A stretch of DNA of 23,236 bases. Origin: Chloroflexota bacterium. Lineage in GTDB: Bacteria > Chloroflexota > Ktedonobacteria > Ktedonobacterales > Ktedonobacteraceae. The notes under the pieces are model-generated. The model ran no database searches and was not told the DNA's origin. It was given only the letters and a program-made list of their open reading frames with translations. This document shows positions 1 to 6,198 of the stretch, piece after piece. The position numbers and the translations under genes are program-made. Location of the stretch: the NCBI GenBank assembly GCA_902812455.1, contig CADDZH010000084.1, positions 1 to 23,236 of the forward strand, written 5' to 3'. Each line of letters starts with the position of its first letter. The first letter of the stretch is position 1.

Positions 1-2
1 AC

Positions 3-1286
3 CTGATGCAGGCCCTGGCCGAGCGTGCGGGCGTGGCAGCAGCGCTGCGGGCCAGGGCGCTGTATGCGGCAGCAGAACTGGCGTACTTCTTTGAACGCAA
101 CCAGCCGCTCGAGCGGCTGGCGGAGGAGAGTCTGGCGCTCTACCAGGAGCTGGGCGATCCGGTGGGCATCGCCTCCAGCCTGTCTCTCCTGGGCATGATC
201 GCCCGCATCAGGAGTCAGTTTGCGCAGGCGCAGGCCTACCTGGAGGAGGCGGCCGCCCGCTTTCAGGACCTGGGCGATCGCTGGTGGCAGGCCCGGTGCT
301 CTACCGAATGGGCGCGCGTCGCTGCCGAACAGGGACAGTATGAACAGGCACAAGCGCTGCTCGCAGAGAGCCTGGTGCTCTACCAGGAGCTGGGCGATCC
401 GCAGCGCCTTGCCTGGGTGCATTGCCTGCTGGCTCGCCTGCTCTATGTGCAGCGCGCGGATCTGGCGCGCGCGCTGCACCTGGCCGAGCAGAGCCTGGCG
501 CAGTTCCGGGAACTGGGCGACATTCCCTACAGCGCCGTTGCGCTCGGTGTGCTGGGACTCATGCAGTTGGAGCGGGGCGAGCTGGAAGCGGCACGTCTCT
601 TGCTCGAAGAGTGCCTGGTGATCGGCAAGCAGGTGGGGGGAGCGCCAGAAGCCCACCCTTTCACGCTCGGTCTCGCGCGGCTCTCCGCCTTGCAGGGCGA
701 TGCGGCCGGGGCGCGGCGCCTGTACCGGGAAGCGCTGACCGTGCTCCTGGAGTGCAACGTCTACCAGGAGGGCATCGCGGCAGGCCTGGAGGGCCTGGCC
801 GCCCTGGAGGCGGGACAGGGAGCGCCGCGTCAAGCCGCCTGGCTCTTGGGCGCAGCGCATGCGCTGCGCGAGGCCATCGGCGCTCCCATGTACCCGGTCT
901 ACCGTGCCAGCTATGAGCAAGCCCTGGCGCTGGCTCGCGCACAGCTTGGTGAGCAGGCCTTTCGCGCGGCGTGGGCCGAGGGACGGTTGATGACCCCAGA
1001 GCAAGCCCTGGCGGCCCAGGAACAGGCGATGACCTCGACTTGCAGGCCCACAGGATCACTCCCATCTCCTACGATGAAATCATCCCCCTTTCCCGCCGGG
1101 CTGACGGCGCGCGAGGTGGAGGTGCTGCGCCTGCTGGCCCAGGGTCTCTCCGATGCCCAGATTGCCGAGCGCCTGGTCATCAGTCCGCGCACGGTCAACC
1201 GGCATACTACCTCGCTCTATAGCAAGCTGGGCGTCTCCTCGCGCGCCGGCGCGACCCGCGCTGCCATGGAGCATCACGTGCTCTAA
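3..1286 (+). CDS. TPR-repeat LuxR-family transcriptional regulator, C-terminal part (5' cut by window edge)
   Basis: The reading frame is open to the left edge, so the first in-window ATG (position 6) is probably internal. Visible residues 1-300 are Ala/Leu-rich helical repeats of TPR type, with the phrase LYQELGDP occurring twice and close variants (FQDLGDR, FRELGDI) between. Residues about 365-426 form a LuxR/GerE helix-turn-helix (LTAREVEVLRLLAQGLSDAQIAE, then a VNRHTTSLYSKLGV recognition segment). Known MalT/STAND LuxR regulators of roughly 800-1000 residues have an NTPase, a TPR array and a C-terminal HTH; this would be the last half of one. It probably binds DNA in the cytoplasm in response to a ligand sensed upstream. 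A palindromic promoter module follows 108 nt after its stop, and a shortened relative lies at 7944-8435. The HTH is certain; the missing N-terminal ATPase is inferred. Confidence 0.9.
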   Translation: MMQALAERAGVAAALRARALYAAAELAYFFERNQPLERLAEESLALYQELGDPVGIASSLSLLGMIARIRSQFAQAQAYLEEAAARFQDLGDRWWQARCSTEWARVAAEQGQYEQAQALLAESLVLYQELGDPQRLAWVHCLLARLLYVQRADLARALHLAEQSLAQFRELGDIPYSAVALGVLGLMQLERGELEAARLLLEECLVIGKQVGGAPEAHPFTLGLARLSALQGDAAGARRLYREALTVLLECNVYQEGIAAGLEGLAALEAGQGAPRQAAWLLGAAHALREAIGAPMYPVYRASYEQALALARAQLGEQAFRAAWAEGRLMTPEQALAAQEQAMTSTCRPTGSLPSPTMKSSPFPAGLTAREVEVLRLLAQGLSDAQIAERLVISPRTVNRHTTSLYSKLGVSSRAGATRAAMEHHVL

Positions 1287-1375
1287 GGGCGCGGCCCAGC
1301 AGGACGGCCTGGTACCCACAAGGGGTGCCAGGGGTGATGACCTGACCTTGCACACCTCATGCACACCCATGGAAG

Positions 1376-1443
1376 AAATGGGTAGTGAGAATATGTAGAA
1401 CTACACATGTGTTTTAGCCCGCCACCAGGTACACTCTCAGCAG
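1376..1443 (+). promoter_or_regulatory. Palindrome-containing promoter module, copy 1
   Basis: This segment aligns without gaps to 8574-8641, with 53 of 68 positions identical. It contains the perfect 12-bp palindrome TGTAGAACTACA at 1394-1405, a conserved CCACCAGGTA block, and a -10-like TACACT at 1430-1435. If transcription starts about 7 nt after that hexamer (near 1442), the palindrome centre sits near -42, the usual site for LuxR-type class II activation. No good -35 hexamer is visible, which also fits an activator-dependent promoter. It would drive the gene at 1489. The alignment and palindrome are seen; the promoter role and LuxR binding are inferred. Confidence 0.6.
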
Positions 1444-1488
1444 AAAAGTTCGCAACGACCTCTTGGACGAACAAAGGAGAGGTGGAAA

Positions 1489-2115
1489 ATGCATAATCTT
1501 GTCATAGTGCAGCCGGATCCATCATCGACACAGCCTCCCAGCTATAGCCCCGAGATGCTGCGGCACATCGGGACGCAAGTAGAGGCTCTGATGAGCCAGC
1601 ATAGCAGCCTGAAGATGCATGTGCGGGCCATCGAACGACAACTGGCCGTTATTGCAGCGCGAATAGCCGCGCTCGATGCTGGGCTGCTCCCCCGCTCAGT
1701 CTTCCTGCTGTTAGAGATACGTGGGAGCGGAGGAGTGAGCGACCAGCTTGAGCAGATCGCCCGCATCGTGTCTGAGCAAGGCTACTGGAAACCGCGAGCG
1801 CAGGTGCCGAACTATCAGCGGCAGGATGTCTATCACCTGGGTCAAAGTGCGCAACGGCTCTTCGATAACTATGCAGCCTTAGAACGGCGCATCGAGCAAG
1901 TGCAAGCGCAACTAAGGCACATCAAGCAGTGCAGACAGATGGGTGCTGAGACGACTCCACAGGCGGTTTTCGAAGCGCTTGCAACTGCTCCTGATCTCGC
2001 ATCAGTTCAGAGCGGGATTGATGCGATAGTCCAACTGCTTGGGCCAGCGAAGCAGCCTGATTGGTTCCACCGGTTCTTTGTCCATCGTGGCAGAAAGAAG
2101 ATTCGTCTTCCCTGA
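1489..2115 (+). CDS. Hypothetical coiled-coil protein (208 aa), family duplicated in this window
   Basis: I do not recognise a named family. The start ATG follows a purine-rich ribosome site (AAAGGAGAGGTGG). Residues about 25-62 and 120-150 are heptad-like helices rich in Gln, Arg, Ala and Leu (for example VRAIERQLAVIAARIAAL). There is no signal peptide or membrane segment, so it is probably cytoplasmic. The tail is basic and aromatic (WFHRFFVHRGRKKIRLP). From residue 76 onwards (IRGSGGVSDQLEQIARIV) it matches the translated remnant at 10600-10995 at both DNA and protein level, which shows that this is a genuine conserved gene. It lies directly behind the palindromic promoter module and a LuxR gene, so it is a likely regulatory target. 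Confidence 0.8.
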   Translation: MHNLVIVQPDPSSTQPPSYSPEMLRHIGTQVEALMSQHSSLKMHVRAIERQLAVIAARIAALDAGLLPRSVFLLLEIRGSGGVSDQLEQIARIVSEQGYWKPRAQVPNYQRQDVYHLGQSAQRLFDNYAALERRIEQVQAQLRHIKQCRQMGAETTPQAVFEALATAPDLASVQSGIDAIVQLLGPAKQPDWFHRFFVHRGRKKIRLP

Positions 2116-2167
2116 AGGCTTGCTCATTTTCCCTCAGGGGTGAAGCGCCTTAAGCATCTGAGATCCA

Positions 2168-2275
2168 CTCATAATTCAGAGGTGCAGGGGACAGAGTCCC
2201 CTGCCGGGGTGCGGGGTGTCCCCGCGCTCCCCCTCTCCCTACAGCGGGCCGCAGGCCCGCCAAAATAATTATGAG
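2168..2275. repeat. 108-bp MITE/REP-like element with terminal inverted repeats and three triloop hairpins
   Basis: The ends are perfect 9-bp inverted repeats, CTCATAATT (2168-2176) and AATTATGAG (2267-2275). Inside are three GC-rich hairpins in a row, each with a 3-nt loop: a 9-bp stem at 2184-2192/2196-2204, a 6-bp stem at 2211-2216/2220-2225, and a 7-bp stem at 2244-2250/2254-2260. There is no open reading frame of note and no clear target duplication. The architecture resembles a non-autonomous mobile repeat or a bacterial interspersed palindromic repeat. It may also terminate transcription from the gene ending at 2115. Symmetry is directly seen; mobility is inferred. Confidence 0.6.
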
Positions 2276-2295
2276 CGAATATCAGTAAGAATGAC

Positions 2296-2324
2296 TTGAC
2301 AAAGATGATAGAAGAGGTTATATT
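2296..2324 (+). promoter_or_regulatory. Sigma-70-type promoter for the cysteine-rich protein gene
   Basis: TTGACA at 2296-2301, a 17-nt spacer and TATATT at 2319-2324 make a near-consensus housekeeping promoter, the best one in the window. The predicted start near 2331 leaves a leader of about 300 nt before the ATG at 2638. No other gene lies between. Confidence 0.65.
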
Positions 2325-2330
2325 ACGATC

Positions 2331-2637
2331 GTGAGATGAGCTTATTTTCCCTTTCGTCTCCTGGTAGTTGTCTGGTCGTTTGTTTCTCGCATATCTTTCG
2401 TAATTGACCCTGGTGCAGCCGGTTGCGCTCCTGGCGCCCTCCTCTGGCGCCAGTCGCCCAACCGCCAGAGGTGAGGGTGTCCGGGAAGCCCACTCACCTC
2501 TGCACACCCACTGCACGTTCGCGGAACTCCCCTGGCTGACCTTGAACGCTCTCGTCTATCTGGAACCACTGTCCTGGCTCCTGGTGCCGCCCTGGCACAG
2601 GTTGTATGACCCTTTCCTCTGAAAGGAGCGAACGGAG
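2331..2637 (+). promoter_or_regulatory. Long structured 5' leader (no gene)
   Basis: The ~300 nt between the predicted start and the ATG at 2638 hold no convincing coding region. Two hairpins are visible: an 8-bp stem CTGGCGCC/GGCGCCAG at 2431-2438 and 2446-2453, and a 10-bp stem CAGAGGTGAG/CTCACCTCTG at 2466-2475 and 2493-2502. I could not match it to a known riboswitch class. A cis-regulatory RNA role is possible but unproven. Confidence 0.35.
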
Positions 2638-3198
2638 ATGGACCCTTCGAAGTTTGACGAACTGACCAAAGCCCTGGCCACCGCGACCACGCGGCGAGAG
2701 GCCCTCAAAACTATCGCGGCCACGACCCTTGGCGGCATCCTCGGACTAAGCGGCATTGGCACGGTTTTTGCCAAGCCCAAATGCCACCGCAACGGACTGG
2801 GCTGCGACACGAACAGCCAGTGCTGTAGCGGGTATTGTGCCAATGGGGAGAAGTGTACCTGTCCGCCAGCACCCGCCTGCAACAGTTACTGTCCCTGTCC
2901 CTCGGGCCAAACCTGCCTCAATGGATCATGCTGCCCCAATGCCAATGTGTGCGGCTCGACCTGCCTGGCTGCCCCCTGCGATAGCAGCCTGTGCCTCACG
3001 TGCGATCCTACGAGCGGCACCTGTGTCTCTAGCTGCCCACTGGGTGTGGCCTGCTGCCCGAGCGCGGGTGGCTGCTGTCCCGCCCCCGATTTCACCTGCT
3101 GCCCGGGTGCGGGTAGCTGCTGTGCCCCCGGCAATGCCTGCTGCGGTTCTCGCTGCTGTTACTCGGACCAGACCTGCGTCGGCGGTGTCTGCCAGTAA
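2638..3198 (+). CDS. Tat-exported cysteine-rich protein
   Basis: The 186-aa product begins with a twin-arginine leader: polar N-terminus, TTRREALK with Arg19-Arg20, a hydrophobic stretch (residues 26-44) and a likely cleavage after VFA (45). The mature part, about 141 residues, contains 34 cysteines, nearly one in four, including eight CC doublets (for example SQCC, GSCC, VACC, GGCC, FTCC). In residues 140-175 CC doublets recur about every 6-8 residues, a spacing reminiscent of animal granulin repeats, though I would not claim homology. A ribosome site (GAAAGGAG, then GGAG) precedes the ATG. Function is unknown; an extracellular disulfide-stabilised or metal-binding protein is likely. The next gene encodes a membrane thiol-redox fusion, so disulfide chemistry may link the two. 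Confidence 0.88.
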   Translation: MDPSKFDELTKALATATTRREALKTIAATTLGGILGLSGIGTVFAKPKCHRNGLGCDTNSQCCSGYCANGEKCTCPPAPACNSYCPCPSGQTCLNGSCCPNANVCGSTCLAAPCDSSLCLTCDPTSGTCVSSCPLGVACCPSAGGCCPAPDFTCCPGAGSCCAPGNACCGSRCCYSDQTCVGGVCQ

Positions 3199-3431
3199 AC
3201 TCCAGGTCAGGCCGCGATCTTGCAGGCTGGACACGCTGGTTGAGCAGGTCTGCCTGCTGCTAGGAAGGCAGGTGTCTGCACGCTCTGCGGGGCACCTGCT
3301 GGCCGTCACCAGCTCTGGCGGCACAGCGTTCCAGGCAGAGGGCAAACTGAGGGAGCGGCATGGCCGTCAGGCTGCGGTTGGTCTGTTCAAGCGTCCGGTC
3401 AGGCCCAGACCGAGGCCTCGGTAGATGAGGC
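3199..3431. other. Intergenic stretch with no recognised feature
   Basis: Together with the palindrome at 3432-3463 and the short frame at 3470-3520 this makes up the 463-nt gap between the cysteine-rich gene and the MauE fusion gene. I see no gene or clear terminator here. An open frame on the plus strand that continues from inside the upstream gene is a shadow frame. Confidence 0.5.
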
Positions 3432-3463
3432 GGCTCCAGACGCGCCATGGCGCGTCTGGAGCC
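3432..3463. repeat. Perfect 32-bp palindrome
   Basis: Each arm is GGCTCCAGACGCGCCA or its exact complement, with no loop required. It would form a very stable hairpin in RNA from either strand. There is no T-tract, so intrinsic termination is not typical, but it lies between the cysteine-rich gene and the MauE fusion and could stabilise or terminate the upstream transcript. A dimeric protein site or repeat element is also possible. Confidence 0.7.
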
Positions 3464-3469
3464 ACGGGC

Positions 3470-3520
3470 ATGTATCTGGTCCTGTTGCTCGTGCGGGTCC
3501 TGCTGGCTGCCGCCGGGTAG
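3470..3520 (+). pseudogene. 16-codon reading frame resembling a MauE/DoxX N-terminus
   Basis: ATG at 3470 opens a frame encoding MYLVLLLVRVLLAAAG followed by a stop. It closely resembles the first membrane helix of the downstream protein (VTMRLLLAAVFLVAGLAKL). It may be the stub of a lost MauE-like gene, or a chance hydrophobic frame. There is no clear ribosome site because the palindrome lies just upstream. Confidence 0.25.
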
Positions 3521-3661
3521 ATGGCTATTGCTTGCCGCTCAAGAGCACGAACGGAAGATGCGCTTCCGTTTACCGTGAAGAAACCGATGAGCCGTGACTC
3601 AGGCTGGTGCCTCGCACAACCTGAAGTCATCGAATGGCTCTCATCAGGAGGAGAAAGAGGG

Positions 3662-5197
3662 ATGAACATTGCTCTCGTGACCATGCGTCTGCTACTGGCT
3701 GCCGTGTTTCTGGTAGCCGGCCTGGCCAAGCTGGCCGATCTGGCCGGGTCCCGGCAGGCCCTGCGCGACTTTGGGGTTCCCGCCGTCCTGGCGCGCCCCT
3801 TTGGACTGCTCTTGCCGCTGGCCGAACTGGCGGTGGTGGTGGCGCTCCTGCTCACGCCTGTGGCCTGGTGGGGCGCGTTGGGAGCGCTGGCCTTGCTGCT
3901 GCTCTTTGTGGCCGGCATCGGCTTCAACCTGGCGCGTGGCCGGCAGCCCGACTGCCACTGTTTCGGCCAACTGCATTCGGCTCCCGCCGGCTGGTCCACC
4001 CTGATCCGTAACCTGGTGCTGGCCGCCGTGGCCGGTGTCGTCGTCGTCTCTGGCAGGAGCACGCCCGGTGCTGGCGTGCTGGACTGGCTGGCTCCCCTCT
4101 CGGTGGCCCAGCGCCTCGAGGTGCTGGCTGGCGTGGTGGCGCTGGCGCTGCTCATCGGAGAAGGCTGGGTCATCTTGCAGGTCATGAGCCAGCAAGGCCG
4201 CTTGCTGCTGCGGCTAGAGGCGCTGGAAGGGCGCTTGACTGAAGCGGGTCCGGCTCCAGCGCCGGTGGCAGCCGGGACGGTTGGTCTGGCGGTAGGCAGT
4301 CCGGCTCCCAGCTTTACGCTGCCGACCCTGGCCGGTGAGACGATGACGCTGGCAGCCTTGCGGGCGCTGGGTAAGCCGGTCGTGTTGCTCTTCTCCGACC
4401 CGGGCTGTGGGCCGTGCAATGCCCTGCTGCCGGAGATCGGCGGCTTTCAACGGGAGCACGCGACGAAACTGGTGGTGGCGCTCATCAGTCGCGGAACCGT
4501 GGAGGCCAATCGCCCCAAGGTGACGGAGTATGGCTTGACGCATGTACTGTTGCAGAAGGATCGTGAGGTGGCCCAGGCCTACCAGGCCTATGGGACGCCC
4601 AGTGCCGTGCTCATCCGTCCAGATGGCACCATTGGCAGCCCTCTGGCTCAGGGGGCCGATGCCATCCGTGCGCTGATCGCCACGGCGCTCAATCCGGCAG
4701 GTCTGGGCACGCTACCAATGGCTGCGGCCCAGGGCAACGGCAATGGAGCAGTCCAGGCCTCACGACCACCAACTGGTCCCAAGGTGGGTGAGCCGGCCCC
4801 GGACTTCAGCCTGCCCGATCTCTCTGGGAAGTTCGTCAGCCTCTCCGACTTCCGAGGCAGCAGGACGCTGGTGCTCTTCTGGCGGCCCAGTTGCGGCTTT
4901 TGCCAGCGCATGCTCGCTGATCTCAAGGCGTGGGAGACGAACCCGCCTGCCAGCGCACCGAAGCTGCTGGTGGTCTCGACCGACAGTGTAGCCGACAACC
5001 AGGCGATGGGATTGCGCTCGCGGGTGCTGCTCGATCAGGATGGCATGAGCGTGGGCAGACTCTTTGGGGCGACCGGCACGCCGATGGCCGTGCTGGTGGA
5101 TGCCGAGGGCAAGATCGCCTCGGAACTGGCAGCAGGCGCTCCGGCGGTGCTGGCGCTGGCTGGTTGGGGACAGGAGAAGAGCGCCCTTACCCGCTGA
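3662..5197 (+). CDS. MauE/DoxX-like membrane domain fused to two thioredoxin-like (TlpA/ResA-type) domains
   Basis: I chose ATG 3662 because AGGAGGAGAAAGAGG lies directly upstream; the frame is open back to 3521 but that part has no family likeness. The product is 511 aa. Residues 1-175 hold about five hydrophobic segments with the MauE-type CHCFG motif (Cys98, Cys100). Residues 208-345 form a first redoxin domain (GSPAPSFTLPTLAGETMTL) with CGPC at 249-252 and cis-Pro313. Residues 374-500 form a second (GEPAPDFSLPDLSGKFVSL) with CGFC at 411-414 and cis-Pro474. In known systems MauE supports disulfide formation in methylamine dehydrogenase and TlpA/ResA proteins exchange thiols outside the membrane. 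The fusion could pass electrons across the membrane for disulfide making or repair. The cysteine-rich exported protein just upstream is an obvious candidate client, by inference. Confidence 0.9.
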   Translation: MNIALVTMRLLLAAVFLVAGLAKLADLAGSRQALRDFGVPAVLARPFGLLLPLAELAVVVALLLTPVAWWGALGALALLLLFVAGIGFNLARGRQPDCHCFGQLHSAPAGWSTLIRNLVLAAVAGVVVVSGRSTPGAGVLDWLAPLSVAQRLEVLAGVVALALLIGEGWVILQVMSQQGRLLLRLEALEGRLTEAGPAPAPVAAGTVGLAVGSPAPSFTLPTLAGETMTLAALRALGKPVVLLFSDPGCGPCNALLPEIGGFQREHATKLVVALISRGTVEANRPKVTEYGLTHVLLQKDREVAQAYQAYGTPSAVLIRPDGTIGSPLAQGADAIRALIATALNPAGLGTLPMAAAQGNGNGAVQASRPPTGPKVGEPAPDFSLPDLSGKFVSLSDFRGSRTLVLFWRPSCGFCQRMLADLKAWETNPPASAPKLLVVSTDSVADNQAMGLRSRVLLDQDGMSVGRLFGATGTPMAVLVDAEGKIASELAAGAPAVLALAGWGQEKSALTR

Positions 5198-5198
5198 G

Positions 5199-5240
5199 CC
5201 ACCAGGAGATGCTGCAGCAGCGTGCAGCACCTCCTGGTGG
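5199..5240. terminator. Strong hairpin between convergent genes (bidirectional terminator candidate)
   Basis: Arms of 18 nt (5199-5216 and 5223-5240) pair with a single A-C mismatch around a 6-nt loop. It begins one base after the stop of the plus-strand redoxin fusion and lies 24 nt past the stop of the minus-strand glycosyltransferase. There is no strong T-tract on either side, so termination may be inefficient or factor-assisted. Confidence 0.65.
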
Positions 5241-5264
5241 GTGAACTGGATGCTTTGACGCGCG

Positions 5265-5999
5265 TCAACCGGGAAAGGGCGAAATGCCGATCGCTTGTCT
5301 CGTCCTGCTCACGTAATCCTCGCGCCAATGGGGCCGCAGGACGTACTGCCCGGGTTCGATGGGCATCTGGCCAATGCGGTGATACTGTTCCTCGATGGAC
5401 GGCGCGCCTGAGAGATGCACCGGACTGACACCCCAGCGGTACATATAGAACCACTCATCGACCCGTAAGACCGAAGGGGGTGCTTGCTTCAGGTCCGGAT
5501 GCGTCTTCAGACGGCGATCGAGGATTTGATCGTCGAGCCCCGTGAGATGGGGATACCCGTTCACAAGATCGAAGGCAGCACGGGTGAATATCGAGCAGAT
5601 GTGGCCGCATCCCATTTGATGGTCGTGATGCAGGCCGGCGGGATCGAGAAACCAGTAGACCTGTGGGTTATAATAATCGGCATCCCCGAGTCGTTCGAGA
5701 CTCGTGGAGAGACGCCAGGGGAGCATAATATCATCATCGTTCCAGGGGGCGATGAGACTCCCTTGAGCCAGGGCAATCGCCGCGTTGAGCTTTTCTCCAT
5801 AGGAGTGGAACCGCCTGGGGAGATTGATCACACAGACATCCGGGGCATCACAGATCAACTGCTGGCCAGGACAATCATTGAGTACGAGCAGTTCCTTGTC
5901 CGGATAATCTTGTCTCAGGAAGGATTCAATCGCCTCCTCGAGCAGCCACTGGTAGTCTGGCGGTCGATTATAGGTGGGACAGATACAACTCACCTTCAT
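5265..5999 (-). CDS. Glycosyltransferase family 2 protein
   Basis: The 244-aa product starts MKVSCICPTYNRP, the typical first strand and nucleotide-binding loop of GT-A fold family 2 enzymes. NDDD at residues 87-90 is the DXD-like metal and sugar-nucleotide site, and TGLDDQ near residue 170 may carry the acceptor-side acid. There is no signal peptide or membrane segment, so it probably works in the cytoplasm and adds a sugar from a nucleotide donor to an unknown acceptor. An in-frame TTG at 6035 would add 12 residues; I prefer the ATG at 5999 because the GT2 fold begins there, although the best ribosome site (GGGAGG) is about 17 nt upstream. It is a single gene, convergent with the redoxin fusion and divergent from the acyl-CoA synthetase. 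Confidence 0.85.
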   Translation of the reverse strand: MKVSCICPTYNRPPDYQWLLEEAIESFLRQDYPDKELLVLNDCPGQQLICDAPDVCVINLPRRFHSYGEKLNAAIALAQGSLIAPWNDDDIMLPWRLSTSLERLGDADYYNPQVYWFLDPAGLHHDHQMGCGHICSIFTRAAFDLVNGYPHLTGLDDQILDRRLKTHPDLKQAPPSVLRVDEWFYMYRWGVSPVHLSGAPSIEEQYHRIGQMPIEPGQYVLRPHWREDYVSRTRQAIGISPFPG

Positions 6000-6198
6000 G
6001 GCTCGGTTCAGCAGGACCTCCCTTCCAGAGAGCAACGAGAAGAAGTCTCCCTCGCTTCTCTCTGTTGACGAGACTTCAATGACAGGGACGTCGCATAATC
6101 GTTACTTTGCGCCCTATACCAACTGCTGAGAAATATTCTAGCAGGATTCTGAGGCAAAAGGAAGAGTATCGCCAATTTCACATCGAAAGGATCTCACA

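Noticed and set aside
2756..3424. 222-codon plus-strand frame overlapping the cysteine-rich gene
   Set aside because: Alternative frame of the TGC/TGT-rich gene; Ala/Arg/Pro-rich, no ribosome site, no family likeness.
3367..4419. 350-codon open frame on the minus strand
   Set aside because: Antisense to the MauE domain; Ser/Arg/Ala-rich translation without motifs.
5484..6068. 194-codon plus-strand frame
   Set aside because: Antisense shadow of the glycosyltransferase, which has the CPTYNRP and NDDD motifs.
6065..6099. Possible promoter TTGACG ... CATAAT before the acyl-CoA synthetase
   Set aside because: The 23-nt spacer is too long for a normal sigma-70 promoter, so it is not listed as a feature.
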